From: JBILXY01 sp044378055
GTDB taxonomy: Bacteria; Patescibacteriota; JACMRA01
DNA: 42,919 bases
NCBI GenBank assembly: GCA_044378055.1
Contig: JBILXY010000008.1
Location: 1 to 42,919 of the forward strand
Direction of reading: 5' to 3'
Shown: positions 33,676-40,529 of the stretch, piece by piece
Position numbering within the stretch: the stretch's first letter is position 1
Layout of the letters: every line of letters starts with the position of its first letter
The notes under the pieces: generated by a model
Database searches by the model: none
What the model was told of the DNA's origin: nothing
What the model saw: the letters and a program-made list of their open reading frames with translations, nothing else
Translations under genes and position numbers: made by a program

Positions 33676-35151
33676 TTAAATTAGCCACTTTGCCCTCATT
33701 TGATCCCATTCTGGGCCTCTTCGGCATAGTTTGGTTTTGGCTTCTTCTTTATTATCTAATAAATATTCTGTTACGCTTTCCAAGAAAATTGTATTTTGGC
33801 TGCCCTTTAACCAATACCAGTTGCCTTGTGAAATAGTAACTTCTGGTAATGAACGAATAATCGCCCCAGCGCTCCTGTAAACTTTAAACAAGTGCTTGGA
33901 ATAGGTAATAAAACTTATATCGCCGTCTTGCTTTACAATATCGTCTTGGTTACAGGTCAGCCATTCCTGACCAATTAGGCGGATTGATTCTATTCTATCA
34001 GGATATTTAGCCCCTATTTCTAAAACTTTATCCAAAATTAAACTGTGCTGGGCAGTGGCAATTTTCCCTAATTCCCTCATTTCGCCTAGAATTATATTGT
34101 GCTTAGGTAAAACTAAATGGGTGGCCACTGTTGCTTTTTGTAAATCTAAAATTTCTTCAAACAAATTTAAAAAGCCAACCAAACTTGAAGGGTCTGAATT
34201 ATAGGTACTATCTACAATTACAGTGTCATTTACACCTTTTAACAAACCAAATCTGCTGTTTGGGAAGGAAAAAGTATCCAGCACCTGTTGCAAATCAACT
34301 TCAAGCTTAAAAACCGACTTAATATCTTGTAAAACCCCAACTGTTTTGGCGAAAGTTAGTGGTAATAAATAATCTTCAGGAAACATTAAATTGCCATCAA
34401 CTTCCAGCCTATTATTTACCCTTTGGGCGATGTGGTTTTTCTTTACCCATTTTCCACTTAAGTTGCTAAACCAGCTATTATCTATTCCGCCAATTGTGGC
34501 AGGGATAATGTAATTATTCGCACAGGTCATTAATTTTAATTGCTCTAAAGAAGTATTACCAAGCCTATCATTGGTTTTTTCGGTATCTGCAAGAATATGG
34601 GCAAGTTCGGTTGGAAGCAATTTTTCAAGCCTGGAAAGAGTGATTTTATCCAGTCTATTTGAAAAACCGAAGGAATGTTCAAGAGTAAGGTTAGTTACAA
34701 CCAAAAAGCTGGCTTTTCCATCAAAAATTTTCGTGAAGAAATCTGCTTCGTGCTGTTCGTTAAAACCAACTTCAAAAACCAAAACCGAATTTTCATGCAA
34801 ATTATTGTAATTGGTGAAAAGCAAAGCCCAAAAAGACTCGATTATAAATTCAATTTTGTGCCAACCCCCACTTCCGCCTTCAAACTGGAAGAAGAATTTT
34901 CCCAAAACCATTATTAAACCGGTAAGAGAATTTAAACACACAGTTTTACTGGCGCTTCCGAAAACCTGCCAACCTGCTTTTGAAAATAAATTTTGAATTA
35001 ATAAAGTTGTAGAGCTTTTTCCAGCAGTTCCAGCCACAAGCACAATTGGCCAATCTTTTCCATATTTTTTAGAATAGCTTTTCCTAACTTTGTTTAAAAG
35101 TTTTGATCCAAGCCAAATTAAAAGTTTTGTACGAAAGGGAATTTTGGGCAT
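33676..35151 (-). CDS. MurF-like Mur ligase without the N-terminal substrate domain
   Basis: 491 aa. The ATP loop 'VAGTAGKSSTT' comes at only about residue 40, so the ~80-residue N-terminal domain that holds the UDP-MurNAc part in MurF is missing. Central-domain 'VFEVGFNEQHEADF' and 'LVVTNLTLEHSFGF' follow. The C-terminal domain has 'IVDSTYNSDPSSLVGFLN' (MurF 'DDSYNANP'), 'IILGEMRELGK' and 'NWYWLKGSQ' (MurF 'VLVKGSR'). MurF adds D-Ala-D-Ala to the muramyl tripeptide. MurT-like function with GatD is an alternative, but the zinc ribbon and DUF1727 features of MurT are not seen. Confidence 0.75.
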   Translation of the reverse strand: MPKIPFRTKLLIWLGSKLLNKVRKSYSKKYGKDWPIVLVAGTAGKSSTTLLIQNLFSKAGWQVFGSASKTVCLNSLTGLIMVLGKFFFQFEGGSGGWHKIEFIIESFWALLFTNYNNLHENSVLVFEVGFNEQHEADFFTKIFDGKASFLVVTNLTLEHSFGFSNRLDKITLSRLEKLLPTELAHILADTEKTNDRLGNTSLEQLKLMTCANNYIIPATIGGIDNSWFSNLSGKWVKKNHIAQRVNNRLEVDGNLMFPEDYLLPLTFAKTVGVLQDIKSVFKLEVDLQQVLDTFSFPNSRFGLLKGVNDTVIVDSTYNSDPSSLVGFLNLFEEILDLQKATVATHLVLPKHNIILGEMRELGKIATAQHSLILDKVLEIGAKYPDRIESIRLIGQEWLTCNQDDIVKQDGDISFITYSKHLFKVYRSAGAIIRSLPEVTISQGNWYWLKGSQNTIFLESVTEYLLDNKEEAKTKLCRRGPEWDQMRAKWLI

Positions 35152-35239
35152 TGCGTTAAATTTGATTCTCTGGTTTTGAGATTTTTTAAGTATATTTTTA
35201 TTAATTCAAATAGTTTGTTTTATTGCAAATCTATTCAAT

Positions 35240-36619
35240 TTAAACGGACATAAGCCCTGCAAGGCCAATCATTACGGCGTTGTCTCCGGTTAAAGCTAAT
35301 TGTGGGATAAATAAGTTATCAATTTTATGTTTTTTAGCTATGTTTTTCAGTTCTGCGCGAAGTAGTAAGTTTGCTGAAACCCCACCTGAAACGCCTAAAC
35401 TTTGTGGGTTGTAAAGATTTATTGCCAGTTGAACTTTCTGGGATATTTGAGAAATAGAAACAAACTGAGCCGAAATACAAAGCTGCTGGATAAAGTGCAA
35501 TTTAGATCCTGAAACAAGCTCTTGGGTTGAGGCAAAAGTACCCACACCTGGTTCTGAATCCGAGCCAAAAGTACCCCTGGTAAGGGGTGAAACCGAAGGT
35601 TTCGGGGTAGCAGGTGACGCCGAAGTCATCGGAATAGTCGTAGTATTCGCCTGAGAAATTAAAAGTTCAACCTCGTCTTTGGATAGCAATTCTTCAAACT
35701 TAATTAAATCTGGTTTGCTTTGAACCAAATATCTTACCGCTGTTTTCATTCCCGAGTAGGAAAAATTAAGCTGGTCGTTCTTCATACCAACCGATAAATT
35801 AAGCGGGTTTTCAGCTGATAAACCAGCAATTCTAGCCACACTAATTCCAGCCGGATATGGCAGACCAACCATTCTTCCAATTTTATCCAAACTTTCCCCA
35901 ATGGCATCATCTAAAGTTTGCCCTACAATTTCATAGTCATTCCAACTTTTCAAAAGCAAAAGCTGAGTATTCCCCCCAGAAACCAACAAATGCAAATGTG
36001 GAAACAAATCTTCATCCGAAGTAACAACATCACCAGTACCCCTGGAAAGGGGTGATGACGAAGTCATCGGGGTAGTAGTACCCCTGGTAAGGGGTGATTG
36101 CAAAGCAATCGGGGTAGCATGCTTATCCGATGAAGAAAGCAACCAAGTTTTAACATCTAATTTATAAAAACAACTAGCCACATGACCGCGCAAATGATTA
36201 ACAGAAATTATTTCAATCAAACCGCCTTGCAATTCAAGGAAAAACTTCATTGATTTAGCAAATTCCATTCCAACCCGCAAAGCAGAAACAAGACCAGGGT
36301 TTGTGGTTACTAAAATTTTTTCTAAATTTATAATTTCAATCTCTTCCAATCCAAGTTCTGAAGCTTTTTGTACAGCTTGCTGCCAAACTAAATTCCACAA
36401 ATAATGAATTTGATTAGCATGGCTTCTAGCCCCTATTTCTGGAATAACTCCGCCGTATTCTTGATGAATTTTAATTTGGGAAGAAACAATAGACCCAAGA
36501 ACAATGAAAGAATTCACCTTATCTAGAAAGTTTTCAGGAACATTTGCAGGCAACAAAAAAATTGCCAAACTTGTTTCATCACAGCTAGATTCTATAGCCA
36601 AAGCTAATTTTAACGACAT
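35240..36619 (-). CDS. tsaD: tRNA threonylcarbamoyltransferase TsaD with repeat-derived insertions
   Basis: 459 aa against about 340 for most TsaD. All key motifs are present: 'NHLRGHVASCF' (metal His pair), 'LLVSGGNTQL', 'DDAIGESLDKIGRMVGLPYPAG', 'LGVSGGVSANLLLR' and 'LTGDNAVMIGLAG'. TsaD transfers the threonylcarbamoyl group to A37 of ANN-decoding tRNAs, with TsaB and TsaE. Two insertions (about residues 165-198 and 322-365) are made mostly of palindromic repeat DNA translated as 'TPxxxxSPL[TS]RGT'. Both fall in loops between conserved motifs, so the enzyme may still work. A TsaE domain is found fused to the sigma factor at 40530-42692. Confidence 0.93.
   Translation of the reverse strand: MSLKLALAIESSCDETSLAIFLLPANVPENFLDKVNSFIVLGSIVSSQIKIHQEYGGVIPEIGARSHANQIHYLWNLVWQQAVQKASELGLEEIEIINLEKILVTTNPGLVSALRVGMEFAKSMKFFLELQGGLIEIISVNHLRGHVASCFYKLDVKTWLLSSSDKHATPIALQSPLTRGTTTPMTSSSPLSRGTGDVVTSDEDLFPHLHLLVSGGNTQLLLLKSWNDYEIVGQTLDDAIGESLDKIGRMVGLPYPAGISVARIAGLSAENPLNLSVGMKNDQLNFSYSGMKTAVRYLVQSKPDLIKFEELLSKDEVELLISQANTTTIPMTSASPATPKPSVSPLTRGTFGSDSEPGVGTFASTQELVSGSKLHFIQQLCISAQFVSISQISQKVQLAINLYNPQSLGVSGGVSANLLLRAELKNIAKKHKIDNLFIPQLALTGDNAVMIGLAGLMSV
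35571..35642 (+). repeat. palindromic repeat, family A, in tsaD (one full copy plus a degenerate one)
   Basis: Full 40-bp copy at 35571-35610: hairpin ACCCCTGGTAAGGGGT, hairpin GAAACC-GAA-GGTTTC, then GGGGTAG. A degenerate second half follows (GGTGAC...GTCATCGGAATAG). Translated on the minus strand it gives TPKPSVSPLTRGT. Confidence 0.8.
36036..36117 (+). repeat. two tandem family A palindromic repeats in tsaD
   Basis: Copies at 36036-36075 and 36078-36117, each 40 bp, separated by 2 bp. That gives a 42-bp period, which keeps the tsaD frame. The second hairpins differ (GATGAC-GAA-GTCATC and GATTGC-AAA-GCAATC) but each is self-complementary. Confidence 0.85.
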
Positions 36620-36649
36620 TGTTTATAGCAAAATATTTTTTTAATTTTT

Positions 36650-36686
36650 GGGCAATAAAAATAACCCGCTTTTGTTTTTTGCGGGT
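36650..36686 (-). terminator. Rho-independent terminator of the HNH gene
   Basis: On the minus strand ACCCGC/GCGGGT stem, followed by TATTTTTATT. It lies between the HNH gene and tsaD. The rest of the 218-base gap (36620-36837) holds no gene I can support. Confidence 0.75.
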
Positions 36687-36837
36687 CTTATCTTCGTTGC
36701 TTCCGAGGGGTTTCTTTGATTTCAAGGAGAAATGGAAACGCCGCAACATGATAATAATATAGTTTTAACACTAAAAATTACCTATGTCAAATTATTTTTG
36801 GCAATCGATTGTGCCTTAATTTTTGAAAACTACTGCA

Positions 36838-38091
36838 TTAAACTTCCAACCACAACCCAGCCTCAAAATCGAGGTTTGCAATTATTTTAAGCCAATTAAT
36901 GGCCAATATAGTTCCAACCGATGTCAGTCTGAGGTTTTTAATTTGTGAGTTTTCGTGTAAATCTCTCAGTTTTGAAAAAGTCTTATAATTTTGTTCATTT
37001 CCTTCTTGCAAAATATTGTTTATGGAAGGATTATTTCCAACAAAGTCTATTCCAAAATCATATGCTTCTAAAGCAATATTAGCTACCCCAGAATATTCTA
37101 AATGAGAAAAGTCTATCTCTCTTAAATTCTGAATTCCAAACTGATTATTTTCTAACCAGCTGAATCTTGTTTCTAACCATTCACTAATTTGTTTTGGAGT
37201 GTTTAATTCATCATCAGTTTTTACGGAGTGGGACAAAAAGGCAAAAGCTAATATTCCCAGCTGCACGGAGGTTAATTTTGGGAATACATTTATAGCTTCG
37301 TTGTAAATTAAAGCTTCGGCGGAATTATCTTCACTTTCTATTCTTGCTATCATTAAATTGGCCAGACTTTGACTAAAACTGGATGTGGAGCGGCGACCGA
37401 CTACTTGTAAAACTTGGTTGAAAGAATATTGAATATCAGGACTTTTAAGTTTGTCTTGGATATGGTCGATTCTTGAAGTAAGTTTGAGCAGCTCTGGGGT
37501 TAAATTGTTAATTACGAAATCTTGGATTCTTTGATCTACAATTTTTTGAGATTCTGCAGAAATGTGAATCAAATTCTTCTTCAATTCTTCAGCTAAAACC
37601 TGAATTTGATCTGATACAATTTGCCTTGTTTCGGCAGTAGAGTTTCCGTTTACAATTATTTGAGTTCCGTTTTGGATAACATTTTGCTGGCCTGAATTAT
37701 TTTCAAAATTAAAATTATTTACCTGATTAGATATTTTATCCAAAGTTTCTGCCTCAACTTTAAATTGATCTTTCTTGTTCTTAAACTTAGCTTCATGGTC
37801 GGCTTTCATTTTTTGAAGTAAAGGTGTTGGGTATTTTTCAACATTATCTGTGGCAATATGGTGAACAGGGCACATTACCATTAAATTAGAAAAGTCTCTT
37901 CGGTCTTCGTCATTTTGGTTTGGGTTGAAGCGTTGACCACCAGGGTTTGCGGCTTCAATATGGCAAACTTGGGCTATTAAATTTCCAGCATCATCAATAC
38001 ATTTTTCCTTGCAATTTGGGAAAGCACAGCAATTTCCAGACAAAGCAAAAAGCTTTTTAAGGGTGCTATCAGATATTTTAAGTCTTGCCAT
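36838..38091 (-). CDS. HNH-nuclease domain protein, possible defence effector
   Basis: 417 aa. The N-terminal ~105 residues form an HNH domain: 'GNCCAFPNC' (zinc Cys), 'VCHIEAANPGGQRFN', 'NLMVMCPVHH'. A Asn/Gln-rich stretch with 'GQQNVIQNGTQIIVNGN' follows (about 130-155), then a coiled-coil region (about 160-215). The C-terminal half ('GRRSTSSFSQSLANLMIARI', 'LTSVQLGILAFAFLS') resembles what is called the LPO_1073/Vpar_1526-type family, recalled from memory. HNH plus sensor-like domain is a common layout of phage-defence proteins. It has its own terminator and no partner on the same strand. Confidence 0.7.
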   Translation of the reverse strand: MARLKISDSTLKKLFALSGNCCAFPNCKEKCIDDAGNLIAQVCHIEAANPGGQRFNPNQNDEDRRDFSNLMVMCPVHHIATDNVEKYPTPLLQKMKADHEAKFKNKKDQFKVEAETLDKISNQVNNFNFENNSGQQNVIQNGTQIIVNGNSTAETRQIVSDQIQVLAEELKKNLIHISAESQKIVDQRIQDFVINNLTPELLKLTSRIDHIQDKLKSPDIQYSFNQVLQVVGRRSTSSFSQSLANLMIARIESEDNSAEALIYNEAINVFPKLTSVQLGILAFAFLSHSVKTDDELNTPKQISEWLETRFSWLENNQFGIQNLREIDFSHLEYSGVANIALEAYDFGIDFVGNNPSINNILQEGNEQNYKTFSKLRDLHENSQIKNLRLTSVGTILAINWLKIIANLDFEAGLWLEV

Positions 38092-38131
38092 ATTTTTTTA
38101 ATTATGGCTGCTCTAGCATAAAATTTGGTTC

Positions 38132-38164
38132 TAGGCAAGTAATATAGAAATACAAACTTGCCTA
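38132..38164. promoter_or_regulatory. inverted repeat between divergent genes, possible operator
   Basis: TAGGCAAGT (38132-38140) and ACTTGCCTA (38156-38164) are perfect 9-bp arms 15 bases apart. They lie between the HNH gene (minus) and the 28-codon gene (plus). They could be a regulator site or an RNA hairpin. Confidence 0.45.
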
Positions 38165-38220
38165 AAATTAACTTGTTAAATATTTTTTATAAATCGTCCC
38201 AAACGGAGGAAAACGCAACA

Positions 38221-38307
38221 ATGGAAATTATGGAAGGCTATTTAGATTTTTGTTTAATAGTCACATATACACTCTTTTGGATACAGGAGTTTGATGGTTT
38301 AGAGTAA
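38221..38307 (+). CDS. 28-aa hydrophobic peptide
   Basis: A 28-codon ORF with a strong Shine-Dalgarno sequence (GGAGG, 38205-38209) and an immediate terminator (38312-38336). The peptide has acidic ends and a hydrophobic centre ('FCLIVTYTLFWI'), which could insert in the membrane. No family is known to me. It is divergent from the HNH gene and convergent with the truncated alaS. A small toxin-like or regulatory peptide is possible. Confidence 0.45.
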   Translation: MEIMEGYLDFCLIVTYTLFWIQEFDGLE

Positions 38308-38311
38308 TTTA

Positions 38312-38336
38312 AGAGAGACTTTAAGTCTCTTTTTTT
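38312..38336 (+). terminator. Rho-independent terminator
   Basis: AGAGACT/AGTCTCT with a 3-base loop, followed by TTTTTT. The alaS stop codon (38335-38337, minus strand) overlaps its T tract. Confidence 0.85.
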
Positions 38337-39246
38337 ACGCCCTACTCCACTTCAAAGCCACTTGGCTTATTGGAGATAACAAATCGGTTTCTTGAACTGA
38401 TTCTAGACCGTTAATTACAGCTACAAGCCTTTCTAGGCCCATTCCTGTGTCAATATTTTTATTCACCATTGTGGAAATATTTATTGGCTCTTTGGATGAA
38501 TCTTTTTCACCTTCAAATTGCATAAAAACATGGTTCCAAATTTCAATTATTTGGTTATCAATAAAATCAAATTTTTCTTCGTCTGTTAGGTTTGGAAGGA
38601 TGGATTCTTCAAAATTGATCGGGTGTTTATTTGCAAGATAATAAATTTCGCTGCAAGGACCACAAGGACCACGATAAGGCAAACCCCACCAATTATCCTT
38701 TCCTTTCATGGTTCTAATTCGGTAAATATATTTAGCGTCTGGTTTGTTGGCGGAAATATCGTCGAAATTGTATTCTGAACCTACTGTTGGGTTAATTCCA
38801 ACTTTTTCAAACTCTTTTTTCCAAGCTTGAATTGCTTCATTGTCTTCTGGAACTTCACTATTTCCCTGATAAACAGTTACAAATAACCTGTTAGGATCTA
38901 GTCCAAGCCATTCTTTCGATGTTAAAAATTCAAAACCCCAAGTGATTGATTCTTGCTTAAAATAATCGCCTAAAGACCAAGAACCTAACATTTCAAAAAA
39001 GGTTAAATGACGGTTATCACCAACTTCTTCAATATCATCGGTTCGAATACATTTTTGTGAATTAGCCAGCCTTTTTCCGCCTGAATGTGGCTGCCCCATA
39101 AGAAATGGAACAAGAGGCTGCATTCCAGCTGTATTAAACAAAACTGTAGGATCTTCCTTGGGAACTAAAGCTGCCGAGGGAAGAATTGTGTGACCTTTGC
39201 TTTCAAAAAAGTCTAAGAACTTTTGGCGAATAACTTTACCTTCCAT
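38335..39246 (-). CDS. alaS: alanyl-tRNA synthetase, catalytic domain only
   Basis: 303 aa; complete AlaRS is about 870. The class II aminoacylation core is intact: 'RQKFLDFFESKGHTILPSAAL', 'NTAGMQPLVPFLMG', 'QKCIRTDDIEEVG', 'RHLTFFEMLGSWSLGDYFK', 'GPCGPCSEIYY' and 'NIDTGMGLERLVAVI'. It ends soon after 'TDLLSPI', where the tRNA-recognition helices normally begin. The tRNA-binding, editing and C-Ala domains are absent, and no continuation is visible downstream. It follows the cyclophilin gene after 9 bases. Either a genuine split enzyme with the rest elsewhere, or a gene cut by rearrangement. Confidence 0.9.
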   Translation of the reverse strand: MEGKVIRQKFLDFFESKGHTILPSAALVPKEDPTVLFNTAGMQPLVPFLMGQPHSGGKRLANSQKCIRTDDIEEVGDNRHLTFFEMLGSWSLGDYFKQESITWGFEFLTSKEWLGLDPNRLFVTVYQGNSEVPEDNEAIQAWKKEFEKVGINPTVGSEYNFDDISANKPDAKYIYRIRTMKGKDNWWGLPYRGPCGPCSEIYYLANKHPINFEESILPNLTDEEKFDFIDNQIIEIWNHVFMQFEGEKDSSKEPINISTMVNKNIDTGMGLERLVAVINGLESVQETDLLSPISQVALKWSRA

Positions 39247-39255
39247 ATGGAATTA

Positions 39256-40293
39256 TTATGATTGGCTTGTAATTTTAACTGTGGTGGTTACAATTTCTGG
39301 ATCTGGCTTTCCTCCCATTTCAGGCTGACCTCCGTCTGCAATAATTGGCTTAACTTCTTTTAAAATCTTGTCTAAAACTTTAAAGCTAGATTCTTCTACA
39401 GTTCCAAAAACAGTATAATCGGCTGGTAAAATTGTTGTATCTAGGGTGATGAAATATTGGCTAGAAGCTGAATTTGGGGCAGAAGTTTTAGCCATTAAAA
39501 TTAAACCTTTCTTGTAAGTAATTTGACCTGTGGATGGGTTGAAATCTTTGTATAAATCTGGTGCGCGTAACTCTGGTTTGTTAGTTAGAACTTGCTTACT
39601 AGCAGGATTTTTAGCATCTTCAGCGGCATAAGTTGGGGCTGTAATCCAAATTTCGTCTGGAACTGGTTTGCCTGACGCTGTTTCTCCTCCGCTACCATCT
39701 CCCTTAGGATCTCCACCTTGAAGAACTTTAAAGTTATCTACCAAAACAATTCTATGTGGTCTGTTTCCATCATAAAATTTTCTGCTAACTAAACGAACGA
39801 AGTTTTCAACAGTAGCAGGAGCGTAATCTTTCTTTAATTCAAGATTGATAACCCCGAAATCTTTAAGATCCATAGCAATTTTCCAGTTGGAAGTGCTGTC
39901 AATTTTAAGAGTATTGTTTTCGGCAGCAAGTAAGGAGGCTTTAGCTTCAATATCTGCTTGGGTTTTTGCTTCAGTTTCTTTCTTTATTCTAGCTGTAATT
40001 GCTGAATCTGTGTTATCTAAAACATGTGGAATATATACAAAAACTGTTAAAGCAAGTAACCCGATAAAGATTAAACCAGTAACTAAGGCAATAATTTGCT
40101 TTTGGGCGGAAGGGTCTTTTAAAATTTCAGAAGCAACTTTTGTTACTGCTATTTTAGAAGTTTCTTGTTTCTCAGACACTGCTGGTTTGCTTTCAATTAC
40201 TGTAGCAATTGGTTTTTTTATCTTACTAGTTTCAGTTTTAGCCTTTGGGCTAGTTTTTTTAATTGGTTTGGAAGTTTTACTGTTTTTAGCCAT
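39256..40293 (-). CDS. membrane-anchored cyclophilin-type peptidyl-prolyl isomerase
   Basis: 345 aa. A Lys/Thr-rich cytoplasmic tail (residues 1-60) precedes one transmembrane helix (about 67-90), a helical linker, and a cyclophilin domain from about 135: 'GVINLELKKDYAPATVENFVRLV', 'RPHRIVLVDNFKVLQGGDPKGDGSGG', 'GLILMAKTSAPNSASSQYFIT' and 'YTVFGTVEESSFKVLDKI'. The usual 'FHRV' Arg segment reads 'PHRIVL'. A ~50-residue stretch with 'EIWITAPTYAAEDAK' is inserted. It would act on secreted proteins outside the membrane. Start ATG 40293. A weak promoter (TTGGCT-17-TATACC, about 40318-40346) lies upstream. Confidence 0.88.
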   Translation of the reverse strand: MAKNSKTSKPIKKTSPKAKTETSKIKKPIATVIESKPAVSEKQETSKIAVTKVASEILKDPSAQKQIIALVTGLIFIGLLALTVFVYIPHVLDNTDSAITARIKKETEAKTQADIEAKASLLAAENNTLKIDSTSNWKIAMDLKDFGVINLELKKDYAPATVENFVRLVSRKFYDGNRPHRIVLVDNFKVLQGGDPKGDGSGGETASGKPVPDEIWITAPTYAAEDAKNPASKQVLTNKPELRAPDLYKDFNPSTGQITYKKGLILMAKTSAPNSASSQYFITLDTTILPADYTVFGTVEESSFKVLDKILKEVKPIIADGGQPEMGGKPDPEIVTTTVKITSQS

Positions 40294-40529
40294 ATTTTGA
40301 CAAAAGTATTGAATACTTGGTATACTACATCAGACAGATTCAGCCAAGTTAGTCAAGTTTTTATCTTGAAACGTTTCACCGTAGAGTGTTTTTAGCTGAT
40401 AGTAGTTTAAAATTTTTTTACAACCATAATATTGGTTCTTATTTTCTTAATTTAAATTTTGCATTAAATTAATTACATCACAAGCTTCGGCTTTTACCAT
40501 TGCAGAAAAAACCACACTTCACAAAACAC

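Noticed and set aside
33555..33836. 93-codon plus-strand ORF with an upstream TATAAT
   Set aside because: Most of it lies antisense to the conserved C-terminus of the MurF-like gene; the -35 spacing is only 15 and no family features are seen.
36732..36890. 52-codon plus-strand ORF preceded by AAGGAG
   Set aside because: The SD is only two bases from the ATG, too close for normal use, and half of the ORF is antisense to the HNH gene's conserved end.
36728..38225. Similar short sequences (GGAAACGCCGCAACATG and GGAAAACGCAACAATGG) on both sides of the HNH gene, possible insertion borders
   Set aside because: The match is short and gapped. It is suggestive but not enough to call direct repeats.
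40306..40320. AAGTATT-G-AATACTT palindrome upstream of the cyclophilin gene as an operator
   Set aside because: AT-rich palindromes of this size are expected by chance in this composition, and no second copy was seen.
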